This document shows positions 1 to 7,613 of a stretch of DNA of 64,000 nt, one piece after another. Below the pieces are notes generated by a model. That model had not been told where the DNA came from. It did not search any database and saw only the letters and a list, made by a program, of their open reading frames with translations. Position numbers and translations under genes: made by a program. Positions within the stretch are counted from its first letter, which is position 1, and each line of letters opens with the position of its first letter. This DNA is from Candidatus Hydrogenedentota bacterium (GTDB lineage: Bacteria > Hydrogenedentota > Hydrogenedentia > Hydrogenedentales > JAEUWI01), in the NCBI GenBank assembly GCA_016791475.1, contig JAEUWI010000025.1:1-64000 (forward strand), written 5' to 3'.

Positions 1-38
1 GTCCTGTGCGATAATAGGCCCCCATGGAGACATCCCCG

Positions 39-665
39 ATGAACGTGCGCTGGCACGACGTAAGCATCCCCATCCACGACGGCACGACGGTGTGGCCCGG
101 CGACGACCCCGTGCGTCTGGTGGCGGCGAGCCGTATCGCGGAGGGTGCGAGCTGCAACACCTCAACGATTACTCTGCCCACGCACACGGGCACCCATTGC
201 GACGCGCCATGGCACTTCGAAGAAGGGGGGCGAAAGTTGCATGAAATAGACCCGGAAGTCTATTTCGGCGAGGCGACGGTCATTCATTTGCCCGATGTGG
301 AGCGGATCGAAGCTGAACACCTCGGCGCCAGCCCCCTGCCCCGCCGTGTGCTCTTCAAGACGAAGAACAGCGACTACCCGGTGAACGGCCCCTTCAATAC
401 CGCCTTTGTGGCCATAGCGCCGGAAGCCGCACGGCGACTGGTGGACGAAGGCGTGCGCCTTGTGGGTATAGACTACCTCTCCATTGCCCCCTACAAGAAC
501 TCCGGCCCAACCCACCACACCTTCCTGGAGAACGACGTGTTTGTGGTGGAGGGGCTCTGCCTGCGCGACGTGCCCGCCGGAACGTATCCATTTGTTGTGC
601 TGCCCATGCCCATTCACAATGCGGATGGCGCTCCCTGCCGGGCCTTTGTGGGCCTGCCTCGATAA
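39..665 (+). CDS. Cyclase / kynurenine formamidase-like metal hydrolase
   Basis: A 208-residue protein of the cyclase (KynB-like) family. These enzymes hydrolyse N-formyl-kynurenine or related amide and lactone substrates using a divalent metal. The diagnostic motif HTGTHCDAPWHF lies near residues 49-60, and the C-terminal part carries the conserved stretch GPTHHTFLENDVFVVEGL, including the late His/Glu region. I place the start at ATG 39 because TGGAGA at 25-30 sits 8 bases upstream; an in-frame ATG at 24 has no ribosome site. The gene ends 11 bases before the HlyD gene and may be co-transcribed with it, but no shared function is evident. The substrate cannot be told from sequence: no other kynurenine-pathway gene is present. 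Confidence 0.85.
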   Translation: MNVRWHDVSIPIHDGTTVWPGDDPVRLVAASRIAEGASCNTSTITLPTHTGTHCDAPWHFEEGGRKLHEIDPEVYFGEATVIHLPDVERIEAEHLGASPLPRRVLFKTKNSDYPVNGPFNTAFVAIAPEAARRLVDEGVRLVGIDYLSIAPYKNSGPTHHTFLENDVFVVEGLCLRDVPAGTYPFVVLPMPIHNADGAPCRAFVGLPR

Positions 666-676
666 GGAAAACTCCC

Positions 677-1807
677 TTGTTTAGAATTCTCTGCCTCGCC
701 GGATTGCCACTGATACTCTTGCTTGCCGGGTGCCCAAACACCGACAACGGGGCGATCCACGTCACGGGTGAGATCGAATCGCGCCACACTACGGCGGGTT
801 CCCGAATCGGGGGACGGGTCATGGCCGTGCTGGCGGAAGAAGGCGACACGGTCGCGAAGGATGCGGTGGTGGTCCAGTTGGACGATGCCGAGGCGAAGGC
901 CCTCGTCGCGGCCGCCGAGGCCCAGCTCGCGAGTCGGGAGGCCCTGCTGGCGAAGCTTGTGGCCGGCGCCACACCGGAGCAACTGCGCCAGGGGGAGGCC
1001 GCCGCCGCGGCAGCAGCCGCCCAACTCGCCATGGCGCTGAAGGGGGCAAGAAATGAAGAAATTCGGGCCGCCGCCGCCGCGCTGGACGCCGCCCAGGCCC
1101 AGCGCGACGTGGCCGTGAAGGAGTTTGACCGCGTCAAGAACCTGCTGAGTCAGGAGGTGGCCTCGCAGCGCCAGTTTGATCAGGCGAAGGCCGCGCTGGA
1201 TGCGGCCGAGGCCCAGTTCAAGGGCGCGAAAGAGCAGCGCGATCTGGTGCTCAGCGGCGCGCGGGTGGAAGAGATCGACATGGCCCGGGCCTCGAATGAC
1301 AAGGCCCAGGCCGCACTGGAGGAACTGAGAATCGGCCCGCGGGTGGAGGATATTGACGCCGCCCGCGCCGCGCGGGAAGCCGCCGCCGCCGACCTGGAGC
1401 GGGCCCGTGTGGGCCTCCGCGAAATGGCTATCGTCTCGCCGCAGAACGGGGTCATCGAGTCCCTCGATGTGCGTCCCGGTGATTTGGTGAAGCCCGGCCC
1501 CGTGGTGCGGATTGTGGATCCGGAAGATCTCGAAGTGACCCTTTTCGTCGGCGCGAAGATGCTCGGCCACCTCCAGCTCCAGCAGGAAATCACCTTTACG
1601 GCGGATGCTTTCGGCGCGGAGACCTTCACGGGCAAGATCAAGCAGATTGCGGCGGAAGGTGAATATACCCCGCGCAACCTCCAGACCGAGGAAGAGCGCG
1701 TGCAGCAGGTCTTTGGCGTGACCGTTGGCCTGGACTCCCACGGGGGCAAACTCCGCCCCGGCATGGCCGTGACCGCGCGCCTGCCCAAGATAAACGGGGC
1801 CAACTGA
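677..1807 (+). CDS. HlyD-family periplasmic adaptor lipoprotein of an ABC exporter
   Basis: A 376-residue membrane-fusion protein. The start is TTG at 677, supported by AAGGAAA at 664-670 with 6 bases of spacing. A lipoprotein signal ends in LLAGC, so the protein is probably lipid-anchored. A biotinyl-lipoyl-like segment (GGRVMAVLAEEGDTV) is followed by a long Ala-rich coiled coil of about residues 70-235 with repeated GAR.EEI-type turns. The second lipoyl half and beta-barrel follow (IVSPQNGVIESLDVRPGDLV). It resembles YbhG/EmrA-type adaptors. Its stop codon overlaps the ATG of the ATPase gene by one base (TGATG), so translation is probably coupled. It should link the inner-membrane exporter to an outer-membrane channel; no TolC homologue is in the window. 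Confidence 0.9.
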   Translation: MFRILCLAGLPLILLLAGCPNTDNGAIHVTGEIESRHTTAGSRIGGRVMAVLAEEGDTVAKDAVVVQLDDAEAKALVAAAEAQLASREALLAKLVAGATPEQLRQGEAAAAAAAAQLAMALKGARNEEIRAAAAALDAAQAQRDVAVKEFDRVKNLLSQEVASQRQFDQAKAALDAAEAQFKGAKEQRDLVLSGARVEEIDMARASNDKAQAALEELRIGPRVEDIDAARAAREAAAADLERARVGLREMAIVSPQNGVIESLDVRPGDLVKPGPVVRIVDPEDLEVTLFVGAKMLGHLQLQQEITFTADAFGAETFTGKIKQIAAEGEYTPRNLQTEEERVQQVFGVTVGLDSHGGKLRPGMAVTARLPKINGAN

Positions 1808-2757
1808 TGGCCAGTGTCATCGAGGTCAAGAATCTCACGCGGCGCTTCGGCGGCATGACGGCTGTGGACAGCGTCAGCATGGAGATCGTGGAGGGCGATA
1901 TCTACGGCTTTCTCGGCCCCAACGGCTCGGGCAAGACCACGCTCATCCGCATGCTCTGCGGCCTGCTCCACCCCACTTCAGGCACGGGGTCGGTGCTGGG
2001 CTACCAGCTTGTGCGCGACAGCGAGGCGATCAAGCGGAGCATCGGCTACATGTCCCAGCAGTTCAGCCTCTACGCTGATCTATCGGTGATGGAGAATCTG
2101 AAATTCTATGCGGGTATCTACGGCATCCCTCGTCGTGAGCGCTCGGATCGCATCGATGAAGTCATCGACATCGTGGGCATTGGCGATTTTCGAAAGCAGC
2201 TTGCGGGCCGGCTCTCGGGCGGCTGGAAGCAGCGCCTCGCCCTGGCCTGCGCCCTGGTGCACAAGCCCCGCCTCATGTTCCTCGATGAGCCCACGGCGGG
2301 CATCGACCCCGTGGCGCGCCGGGACCTGTGGAACCTGCTATTTGACCTGGCGGGCCAGGGCGTGACCTTTTTCGTCACCACGCACTACATGGACGAGGCG
2401 GAGCGCTGCAGCCACCTGGGCTATATTTACTATTCGAAACTAATGGTGCACGGCACACCCGGCGAGCTGAAGGCCCTGCCGGAGGTGACGCCCGAGGGCA
2501 CGGCGCGCTATGAACTGCGCCTCCCCCGCGTTGCCGTGGCCATGCGACGCCTCAATGAAATGCCCTATGTAATGGATGCCACGATTTTCGGCGACGCGCT
2601 TCACGTGCTTGCGGAGAGCGGATCGGGCCCCCATCTGAAACGAGATCTGGAAAAGGACGGATTTCCCTCGGCGGAGGTCCGCGAAATTCCCGCCACACTG
2701 GAAGATGTCTTCGTAACCCTTACGCGGCTGCGGGCGAAGGAGCGCGCCGGTGTTTAA
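1807..2757 (+). CDS. ABC transporter ATP-binding protein (drug/polysaccharide exporter type)
   Basis: A 316-residue ATPase that powers the export complex. Visible motifs are Walker A GPNGSGKTT (about residues 38-46), signature LSGGWKQR, Walker B LMFLDEPTAGID and the H-loop region TTHYMDEAE. A C-terminal domain of about 90 residues follows, as in YbhF/CcmA-type exporters. It sits between the HlyD adaptor and the ABC-2 permease and overlaps both, the standard order for these operons. E. coli YbhF has two nucleotide-binding domains; this one has a single domain, so the functional transporter should use an ATPase dimer. The substrate is unknown. Confidence 0.93.
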   Translation: MASVIEVKNLTRRFGGMTAVDSVSMEIVEGDIYGFLGPNGSGKTTLIRMLCGLLHPTSGTGSVLGYQLVRDSEAIKRSIGYMSQQFSLYADLSVMENLKFYAGIYGIPRRERSDRIDEVIDIVGIGDFRKQLAGRLSGGWKQRLALACALVHKPRLMFLDEPTAGIDPVARRDLWNLLFDLAGQGVTFFVTTHYMDEAERCSHLGYIYYSKLMVHGTPGELKALPEVTPEGTARYELRLPRVAVAMRRLNEMPYVMDATIFGDALHVLAESGSGPHLKRDLEKDGFPSAEVREIPATLEDVFVTLTRLRAKERAGV

Positions 2758-3865
2758 GGGTCTCGTCTCCATCATGTACAAGGAGTCCCGCCACATTTTG
2801 CGAGACCCGCGCACCCTCTTCCTCATGCTGCTGGTGCCCGCGGCCCAGTTGACCGTCTTCGGCTACGCGATCGACATGGATGTGAAGAATATCGCGACGG
2901 TGGTCTACAACCTGGACGGCCGGGCCGAGAGCCGGGCGCTCATAGACAGCTTTACCAATTCGGGCTATTTCACCATCAAGCGCGAAGTGACTTCCGGTGC
3001 CGAAGTGAACCACGCCATCGTCCGGGGCGAGGCCAAGATCGGCCTGATCATCCCCCACGACTACAGCGATCGCCTTTTGACGGGGGAACATACCGAAATT
3101 CAGGTATTGATCGACGGCAGCGACTCCACGGTGGCCATGCAGGCCCTCAACGTGAGCAACGCCATCGCCCTGCGTAAATCCATCGATTTGCTGGCCGATG
3201 TTTCCGGCGGTGCGACGGAACCGCCCATCGCGGCCCAGCCCCGGGTGCTCTTCAACCCCGACATGCGCACGGCGAACTTCATGGTGCCGGGCCTCGTGGG
3301 CATTATTCTCCAGATGATCACCATGCTGCTGACCGCCTTCGCCATCGTGCGGGAAAAGGAGACCGGCACCCTGGAGCAGCTCATGGTGACCCCCGTGTCG
3401 CGGCTGGGATTGATCCTGGGAAAGCTCCTGCCCTACGGCCTGGTGGGCATCATGGAAACCGTGTCGGTGCTGGTGCTCATGCGCTTCCTCTTCCAGGTGC
3501 CCATCGCCGGAAGTGTTTTCCTGCTGGCGGGCTTCACGCTCATTTTTCTCTTCACGGCGCTGGGCCTCGGACTCCTCGTCTCTACCTTTGCGGGCAACCA
3601 GATCCAGGCGCTCCAGTTCTCTTTCTTCATCATTCTGCCTTCGGTGCTCCTGTCGGGATTCATTTTCCCGCAGGACTCCATGCCCCACATCATCTACCTG
3701 ATCGGACAGGCGGTGCCCGCGACGTATTTTATCCAGATCCTGCGGGGTATCATCCTGCGGGATACGGGCTTTGAAGACTTGTGGATGAACGGCGTGATCC
3801 TGGCGTGCATGGGCGTATTTGTGCTCACCCTGGCCACCCTGCGCTTCCGGAAGAACCTGGGGTAA
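2750..3865 (+). CDS. ABC-2 type permease
   Basis: A 371-residue integral membrane protein, the channel subunit of the exporter. One N-terminal membrane segment (LFLMLLVPAAQLTVFGYAI) is followed by an extracytoplasmic domain of about residues 45-165. A cluster of about five segments follows from residue 180, with the ABC-2 signature area around AIVREKETGTLEQLMVTP. The start is GTG 2750, which overlaps the ATPase gene by 8 bases, with AAGGAG about 9 bases upstream; an ATG at 2774 would cut into the conserved N-terminus. Only one permease is encoded, so a homodimer is likely, unlike E. coli YbhS/YbhR. No terminator is visible after the stop. Confidence 0.92.
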   Translation: MFKGLVSIMYKESRHILRDPRTLFLMLLVPAAQLTVFGYAIDMDVKNIATVVYNLDGRAESRALIDSFTNSGYFTIKREVTSGAEVNHAIVRGEAKIGLIIPHDYSDRLLTGEHTEIQVLIDGSDSTVAMQALNVSNAIALRKSIDLLADVSGGATEPPIAAQPRVLFNPDMRTANFMVPGLVGIILQMITMLLTAFAIVREKETGTLEQLMVTPVSRLGLILGKLLPYGLVGIMETVSVLVLMRFLFQVPIAGSVFLLAGFTLIFLFTALGLGLLVSTFAGNQIQALQFSFFIILPSVLLSGFIFPQDSMPHIIYLIGQAVPATYFIQILRGIILRDTGFEDLWMNGVILACMGVFVLTLATLRFRKNLG

Positions 3866-3955
3866 ATCCAAGCATTTGTACCGCTACCTCCGGGACACAA
3901 ACTTTATGAAAATCGTGAACAGCCAGCACTATTTGCTCAACCCATGGAGCATCTC

Positions 3956-4351
3956 ATGCGACCCAGAAAAGTGAAGATCGACCCCGCGCGCCGAGCGCAG
4001 ATTGTGGCCAATGCCCGAAAGCATCAGGCGGAGCGGGCGGGTGGTTATCGCGAACAGGCCCTGAAGCTATTCCCCCATGTCTGCGCCCGTTGTGCCCGTG
4101 AATTCGAAGGGCCGAATCTTCGCGAGTTAACCGTCCACCATAAGGATCACAATCACAATAACAATCCGCCGGACGGCAGCAACTGGGAATTGCTCTGCCT
4201 CTACTGTCACGATGACGAGCATCAGGATGCGGTCCAGCGCGAAGCCGGTACGAGCCCCGGCGCGATCGGGCGCACGGAAGTAACGCTGGGCTTCAATGCC
4301 TTCGAGGGTCTGAAAGGCTTGCTGGGAACGGCGGACGAGGACAAGGACTGA
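3956..4351 (+). CDS. YajD-like HNH nuclease family protein
   Basis: About 131 residues, very close in pattern to the E. coli YajD family: a CARC pair, then LRELTVHHKDHNHNNNP, then GSNWELLCLYCHDDEH. The two CxxC knuckles and the HH...H...H cluster form the usual beta-beta-alpha metal site with a structural zinc. Activity and biological role of YajD proteins are not established, so nuclease function is by family only. I prefer the ATG at 3956 because TGGAG at 3945-3949 is well placed; an in-frame ATG at 3944 adds four residues without a ribosome site. The gene stands alone between the exporter operon and the TetR gene. Confidence 0.88.
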   Translation: MRPRKVKIDPARRAQIVANARKHQAERAGGYREQALKLFPHVCARCAREFEGPNLRELTVHHKDHNHNNNPPDGSNWELLCLYCHDDEHQDAVQREAGTSPGAIGRTEVTLGFNAFEGLKGLLGTADEDKD

Positions 4352-4472
4352 AGCCGTAAGGGATTGAAAGTACAAGGCGGTTGCAGTGTGATTCATTGTC
4401 CAAGGCTCTGCTATCCCATTCTGCCGCATCGGTCGTTTAAGTCCCTTCCGTCCTTTAAGTCTCTTTCTCCGA

Positions 4473-4501
4473 TTGACCGCACCTTTCCCCCGTGCTAAAC
4501 T
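4473..4501 (+). promoter_or_regulatory. Sigma-70-like promoter of the TetR gene
   Basis: TTGACC at 4473-4478 and TAAACT at 4496-4501 are separated by 17 bases. Transcription would begin near 4508, inside the palindrome described next. No experiment supports this; it is a consensus match only. Confidence 0.6.
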
Positions 4502-4503
4502 CC

Positions 4504-4513
4504 GAACACGTTC
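4504..4513. promoter_or_regulatory. Candidate TetR operator
   Basis: GAACACGTTC is a near-perfect inverted repeat (GAAC/GTTC arms) lying just after the -10 box and over the predicted start of transcription. A further GAAC follows at 4515-4518. Autorepression from a palindrome at the promoter is usual for TetR proteins. The assignment to this protein is inference. Confidence 0.4.
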
Positions 4514-4528
4514 AGAACGGAGCACCCC

Positions 4529-5221
4529 ATGAGCACCCCCAAGCCCAAGAAAAGCGAAGTTACCAAGGCCCACATCCTCAATACGGCCCTTGCCCTTTTT
4601 CAGGAGCATGGCTTCGAAAAAACCACCATGCGCATGATTGCAGCCGCTTGCGAACTATCCCTCGGTGCGGCCTACTACCACTTTGAAACCAAGGAAGCGC
4701 TGGTGCTGCACTTCTATGCCCAGACCAGCGCCGAGGCCCGCGAATACAACCAGCAAATCGTGGCCCGTTCTCACGACTTCAAGGAGCGCATGACCGCGCT
4801 GCTCCAGTTCAAGCTGGAGCAGATGACCCCTTTTCGGGAGCTGGCCGCCGTCCTCGCGCGGCAGGCGGCGGACTGGAATCACCCCCTTTCCCCCTTCAGC
4901 GCCCAGTCTACCCCCATGCGCAACGAGGCCATCAGCCTTATTGACGATGTGATTGCCGGAAGCAACCTGAAAGCCTCGGCTGTGCTGCGCCCTCACCTGG
5001 CAAAGATCCTGTGGCTCTACCAGATGGGGATCATCCTCTTCTGGGTAAACGACACCTCGGCGGAGCAAGAGCGCACGAAAAATCTCATCGGGGTCAGTCT
5101 GGGCCTCATCGAGAAATTCATCCGCGCCTCTGCGCTTCCCTTCATGCGCGGGCTGAACCAATCCGCGGTGAAAATCGTGGAACTGGTGGAAAGCAGCGCC
5201 ACCCGCACAACCCCGTCTTGA
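4529..5221 (+). CDS. TetR/AcrR family transcriptional regulator
   Basis: A 230-residue repressor-type protein. The N-terminal helix-turn-helix is clear (about residues 25-60: TMRMIAAACELSLGAAYYHF, then ETKEALV). The C-terminal ligand-binding helices do not reveal the ligand. The start ATG 4529 has CGGAG at 4518-4522 about 7 bases upstream. A promoter and palindrome directly upstream suggest self-regulation. YbhG-type exporter operons in enterobacteria are controlled by a TetR protein (CecR), so control of the exporter at 0.7-3.9 kb is a possible inference, but the HNH gene lies between them. Confidence 0.93.
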   Translation: MSTPKPKKSEVTKAHILNTALALFQEHGFEKTTMRMIAAACELSLGAAYYHFETKEALVLHFYAQTSAEAREYNQQIVARSHDFKERMTALLQFKLEQMTPFRELAAVLARQAADWNHPLSPFSAQSTPMRNEAISLIDDVIAGSNLKASAVLRPHLAKILWLYQMGIILFWVNDTSAEQERTKNLIGVSLGLIEKFIRASALPFMRGLNQSAVKIVELVESSATRTTPS

Positions 5222-5235
5222 CCGCCCGTCGCCCC

Positions 5236-6081
5236 ATGCCGCCCCGACAAGCAACCTCAATCTTCCTGACGGCGGCACGCAAGCGCCGAATCGCAGCGCT
5301 CCACACACCCCTTGAGGACCTCTACGCGCGGTACAACCAGCGCTGCTACGTGGACCCCGATCCGCTGGCACCACTTTACGGCTATTCGGCCCCGCAGGAT
5401 CAGGAAATCATCGGGCTGATCACGGCTTCCCTGGCCTTTGGCAATGTGAAACAGATTCTGAAGAGCATTGAGCTGGTCCTCCACGCGCTGCCAGAGCCCG
5501 CGCAATCACTTCCCGGCCTGTCGAATAGCGAACTGAATCGGCGCCTCGCCGGATTTCGCCACCGTTATGTCACGGGGGTGGAAATGGCCTCGCTGCTGAC
5601 GGGCGCGGGCACCCTTCTCCGGGAACACGGAACCCTCGGCGCAGCCTTTACCGCGATGGATGAGCCCGAATCACCCACGATTCTGCCCGGTCTCACCCGC
5701 TTCGTCCATGCGCTGCGGGACAAAGGACCGCTGGCAAAGAACTATCTGTTGCCCGATCCTGCGCTGGGCAGCGCGTGCAAGCGGTGGTTCATGTATTTGC
5801 GATGGATGGTGCGGTGTGACGCGGTGGATCTAGGCCTCTGGCGTTATCTGGGCGCCCACCGGCTTGTCATTCCCGTGGACACGCACATGCACCGCGTGGC
5901 CCTCGGCCTCGGCCTCACGAAGCGCAACAGCGCCGACCTCAAGACTGCGCTGGAGATCACCCGGGCCTTCCAGGTGGTGTGTCCCGAGGACCCGGTGCGC
6001 TACGACTTTTGTCTGACGCGTCTCGGCATTCGCGACGACGGAGACATGGCTGGGTTTCTTTGCGAGGCGATGAAGAAGTAA
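5236..6081 (+). CDS. TIGR02757 family protein (HhH-GPD-like)
   Basis: A 281-residue protein of the TIGR02757/DUF2400 family, whose function is not established. Recognisable family blocks are YNQRCYVDPDPL near residue 35, DQEIIGLITASLAFGNVKQI near residue 57 and a C-terminal VDTHMHRVALGLGL. That last block resembles the helix-hairpin-helix/catalytic-Asp region of endonuclease III and MutY glycosylases (VDTHV.R....L), so a distant DNA-glycosylase relationship is plausible. No iron-sulfur cysteine loop is seen at the C-terminus. The open frame extends upstream into the TetR gene, but ATG 5236 is the first start after that gene's stop; only 14 bases separate the two, so they may form one transcript. 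Confidence 0.85.
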   Translation: MPPRQATSIFLTAARKRRIAALHTPLEDLYARYNQRCYVDPDPLAPLYGYSAPQDQEIIGLITASLAFGNVKQILKSIELVLHALPEPAQSLPGLSNSELNRRLAGFRHRYVTGVEMASLLTGAGTLLREHGTLGAAFTAMDEPESPTILPGLTRFVHALRDKGPLAKNYLLPDPALGSACKRWFMYLRWMVRCDAVDLGLWRYLGAHRLVIPVDTHMHRVALGLGLTKRNSADLKTALEITRAFQVVCPEDPVRYDFCLTRLGIRDDGDMAGFLCEAMKK

Positions 6082-6098
6082 AGCGCGGGTCGCCGCGC

Positions 6099-7361
6099 TT
6101 ACGCTCCCTCGGCCAGTTTCATTTTCACTTCGCCCGCATGGCGCACGGCGGTCCAGATCACATCGCACACGGCGTCGATCGTGGCTTCGCACATCGCGGT
6201 GCCGGTGGGCAGGCAGAGCACCCGCTCCGACAAACGCTCCGTATGGGGCAGGCGAAGACGCGCCTCGGGGAAGAGGGTCTTGTAGGGCTCCATGCGGTGG
6301 CAGCAGGGATAAAAATAGCGCCGCGCGAGAATATTCTCCGCGTGAAGCACCTTCAGCAGCTCGTCCCGGCTCAAGCCCGCGCTCTCTTCGTCTACTTCGA
6401 CGATCACATACTGGTAATTGCGCTGCTCCAGGGTTTCATCGGTGAGCAGCACGACGCCGGGCAGGTCCGCGAGACGGAGGTCGTAGCGCGCCATGTTGCG
6501 GCGGTTCACTTCAACGAAGGTGTGCATGCACTCCAGCGAGGCCAGCCCCATGGCCGCGCTGGCCTCGGTCATCTTTCCGTTGATTCCCAAATAGACCACG
6601 GAATCCGGGCCATCGAAGCCGAAATTTTTCATCAATCGAAGTCGCCGGGCCAGATCGCCGTCGTTGGTGACAATGGCGCCGCCTTCAAAGGCGTTCAGGA
6701 ACTTCGTCGCGTGGAAACTGTACACCTCGGCATCGCCAAAGCTGCCGATCATTTTTCCTTTGTGCGAGCATCCGAAGGCGTGGGCCGCGTCGTAGAGCAG
6801 CTTCAGATTGTGGCGCTGAGCCACTTCCGCAAGTCCCTCCACATCGCAGGGCTGGCCCCAGAGATGGACACCGATAATGCCGGTGGTTCGCGGGGTAATC
6901 AGCGACTCCACCTTTTTCGGATCGAGGGTGCGCGTGCGGGGATCGATATCACAGAAGACCGGCGTGATTTCCTGCCACTGGAGCGCATGGGCCGTGGCGA
7001 CGAAGGTAAAGGACGGCACGATGACTTCGCCCTTCATCCCCAGCGCGCGGATGGCCAGCTCCAGGGCCACGGTGGCATTGCACGCGGCGATGCAGTGCTT
7101 CACACCGGCGGCTTCCGCGATGCGCGCTTCAAATTCCTGCACAAAGGGGCCGTTGTTGCTGAGCCAGTTTCGATCCAGCATCTCCTCCATCCGCGCCAGA
7201 ATCGCCTTGCGATCACCAATATTCGGGCGCCCGACGTGGAGCGCTTGCTCAAATGCAGGCGGGGCGCCAAACACGGCGAGGGACTCTACTGCGAAGATGG
7301 TTTCTTTGACGGTGGTAGGTGCCACGATGATCTGCCTCGACGTCCGGATGCCACCCCGCAC
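6099..7361 (-). CDS. DegT/DnrJ/EryC1/StrS aminotransferase
   Basis: A 420-residue PLP enzyme of the sugar aminotransferase family. These transaminate keto-sugar nucleotides and supply amino sugars for surface polysaccharides. The PLP-lysine is K220 in FHATKFLNAFEGG, and D191 in LYDAAHAFG should contact the pyridine nitrogen. A typical N-terminal block (GRPNIGDRKAILARMEE, then WLSNNGP) begins near residue 44. The true start is uncertain: position 7361 is a GTG, and other GTG codons lie at residues 13 and 30, so up to 30 residues may be non-coding. It lies at the 3' end of the polysaccharide locus, separated from the flippase by a repeat-filled gap. Confidence 0.92.
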   Translation of the reverse strand: MRGGIRTSRQIIVAPTTVKETIFAVESLAVFGAPPAFEQALHVGRPNIGDRKAILARMEEMLDRNWLSNNGPFVQEFEARIAEAAGVKHCIAACNATVALELAIRALGMKGEVIVPSFTFVATAHALQWQEITPVFCDIDPRTRTLDPKKVESLITPRTTGIIGVHLWGQPCDVEGLAEVAQRHNLKLLYDAAHAFGCSHKGKMIGSFGDAEVYSFHATKFLNAFEGGAIVTNDGDLARRLRLMKNFGFDGPDSVVYLGINGKMTEASAAMGLASLECMHTFVEVNRRNMARYDLRLADLPGVVLLTDETLEQRNYQYVIVEVDEESAGLSRDELLKVLHAENILARRYFYPCCHRMEPYKTLFPEARLRLPHTERLSERVLCLPTGTAMCEATIDAVCDVIWTAVRHAGEVKMKLAEGA

Positions 7362-7424
7362 AACGGGCCAGCGGGGACCAGTGAACTATACCTGCAAGTG
7401 GACCCGAATTTCACGAAGGGGACA

Positions 7425-7501
7425 GGATGAAGGATGAAGGATGAAGGGTGAAGGATGAAGGATGAAGGGTGAAGGATGAAGGGTGAAGGGTGAAGGATGA
7501 T
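7425..7501 (+). repeat. 7-bp tandem repeat GGATGAA/GGGTGAA
   Basis: Eleven consecutive 7-bp units, mixing GGATGAA and GGGTGAA, lie upstream of the DegT gene. A 9-bp array follows after 23 bases. Confidence 0.9.
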
Positions 7502-7524
7502 ACGCGTCGTCAAATCCGCGCCCC

Positions 7525-7578
7525 CATAAGACCCATAAGACCCATAAGACCCATAAGACCCATAAGACCCATAAGACC
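7525..7578 (+). repeat. 9-bp tandem repeat CATAAGACC, 6 copies (array A)
   Basis: Six exact head-to-tail copies of CATAAGACC. The same unit recurs at 20582-20776 and 50809-50907, and related units occur at 36783-36858 and 61131-61175. Confidence 0.95.
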
Positions 7579-7579
7579 C

Positions 7580-7613
7580 ATTCATAATTCATGATTCATA
7601 ATTCATAATTCAC
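7580..7613. repeat. 7-bp tandem repeat ATTCATA/G covering the flippase stop codon
   Basis: Four full units (ATTCATA or ATTCATG) and a partial fifth. The last codons and the TGA stop (7596-7598, minus strand) of the flippase gene lie inside this array, so the repeat has supplied the C-terminal residues NYEL. Confidence 0.85.
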
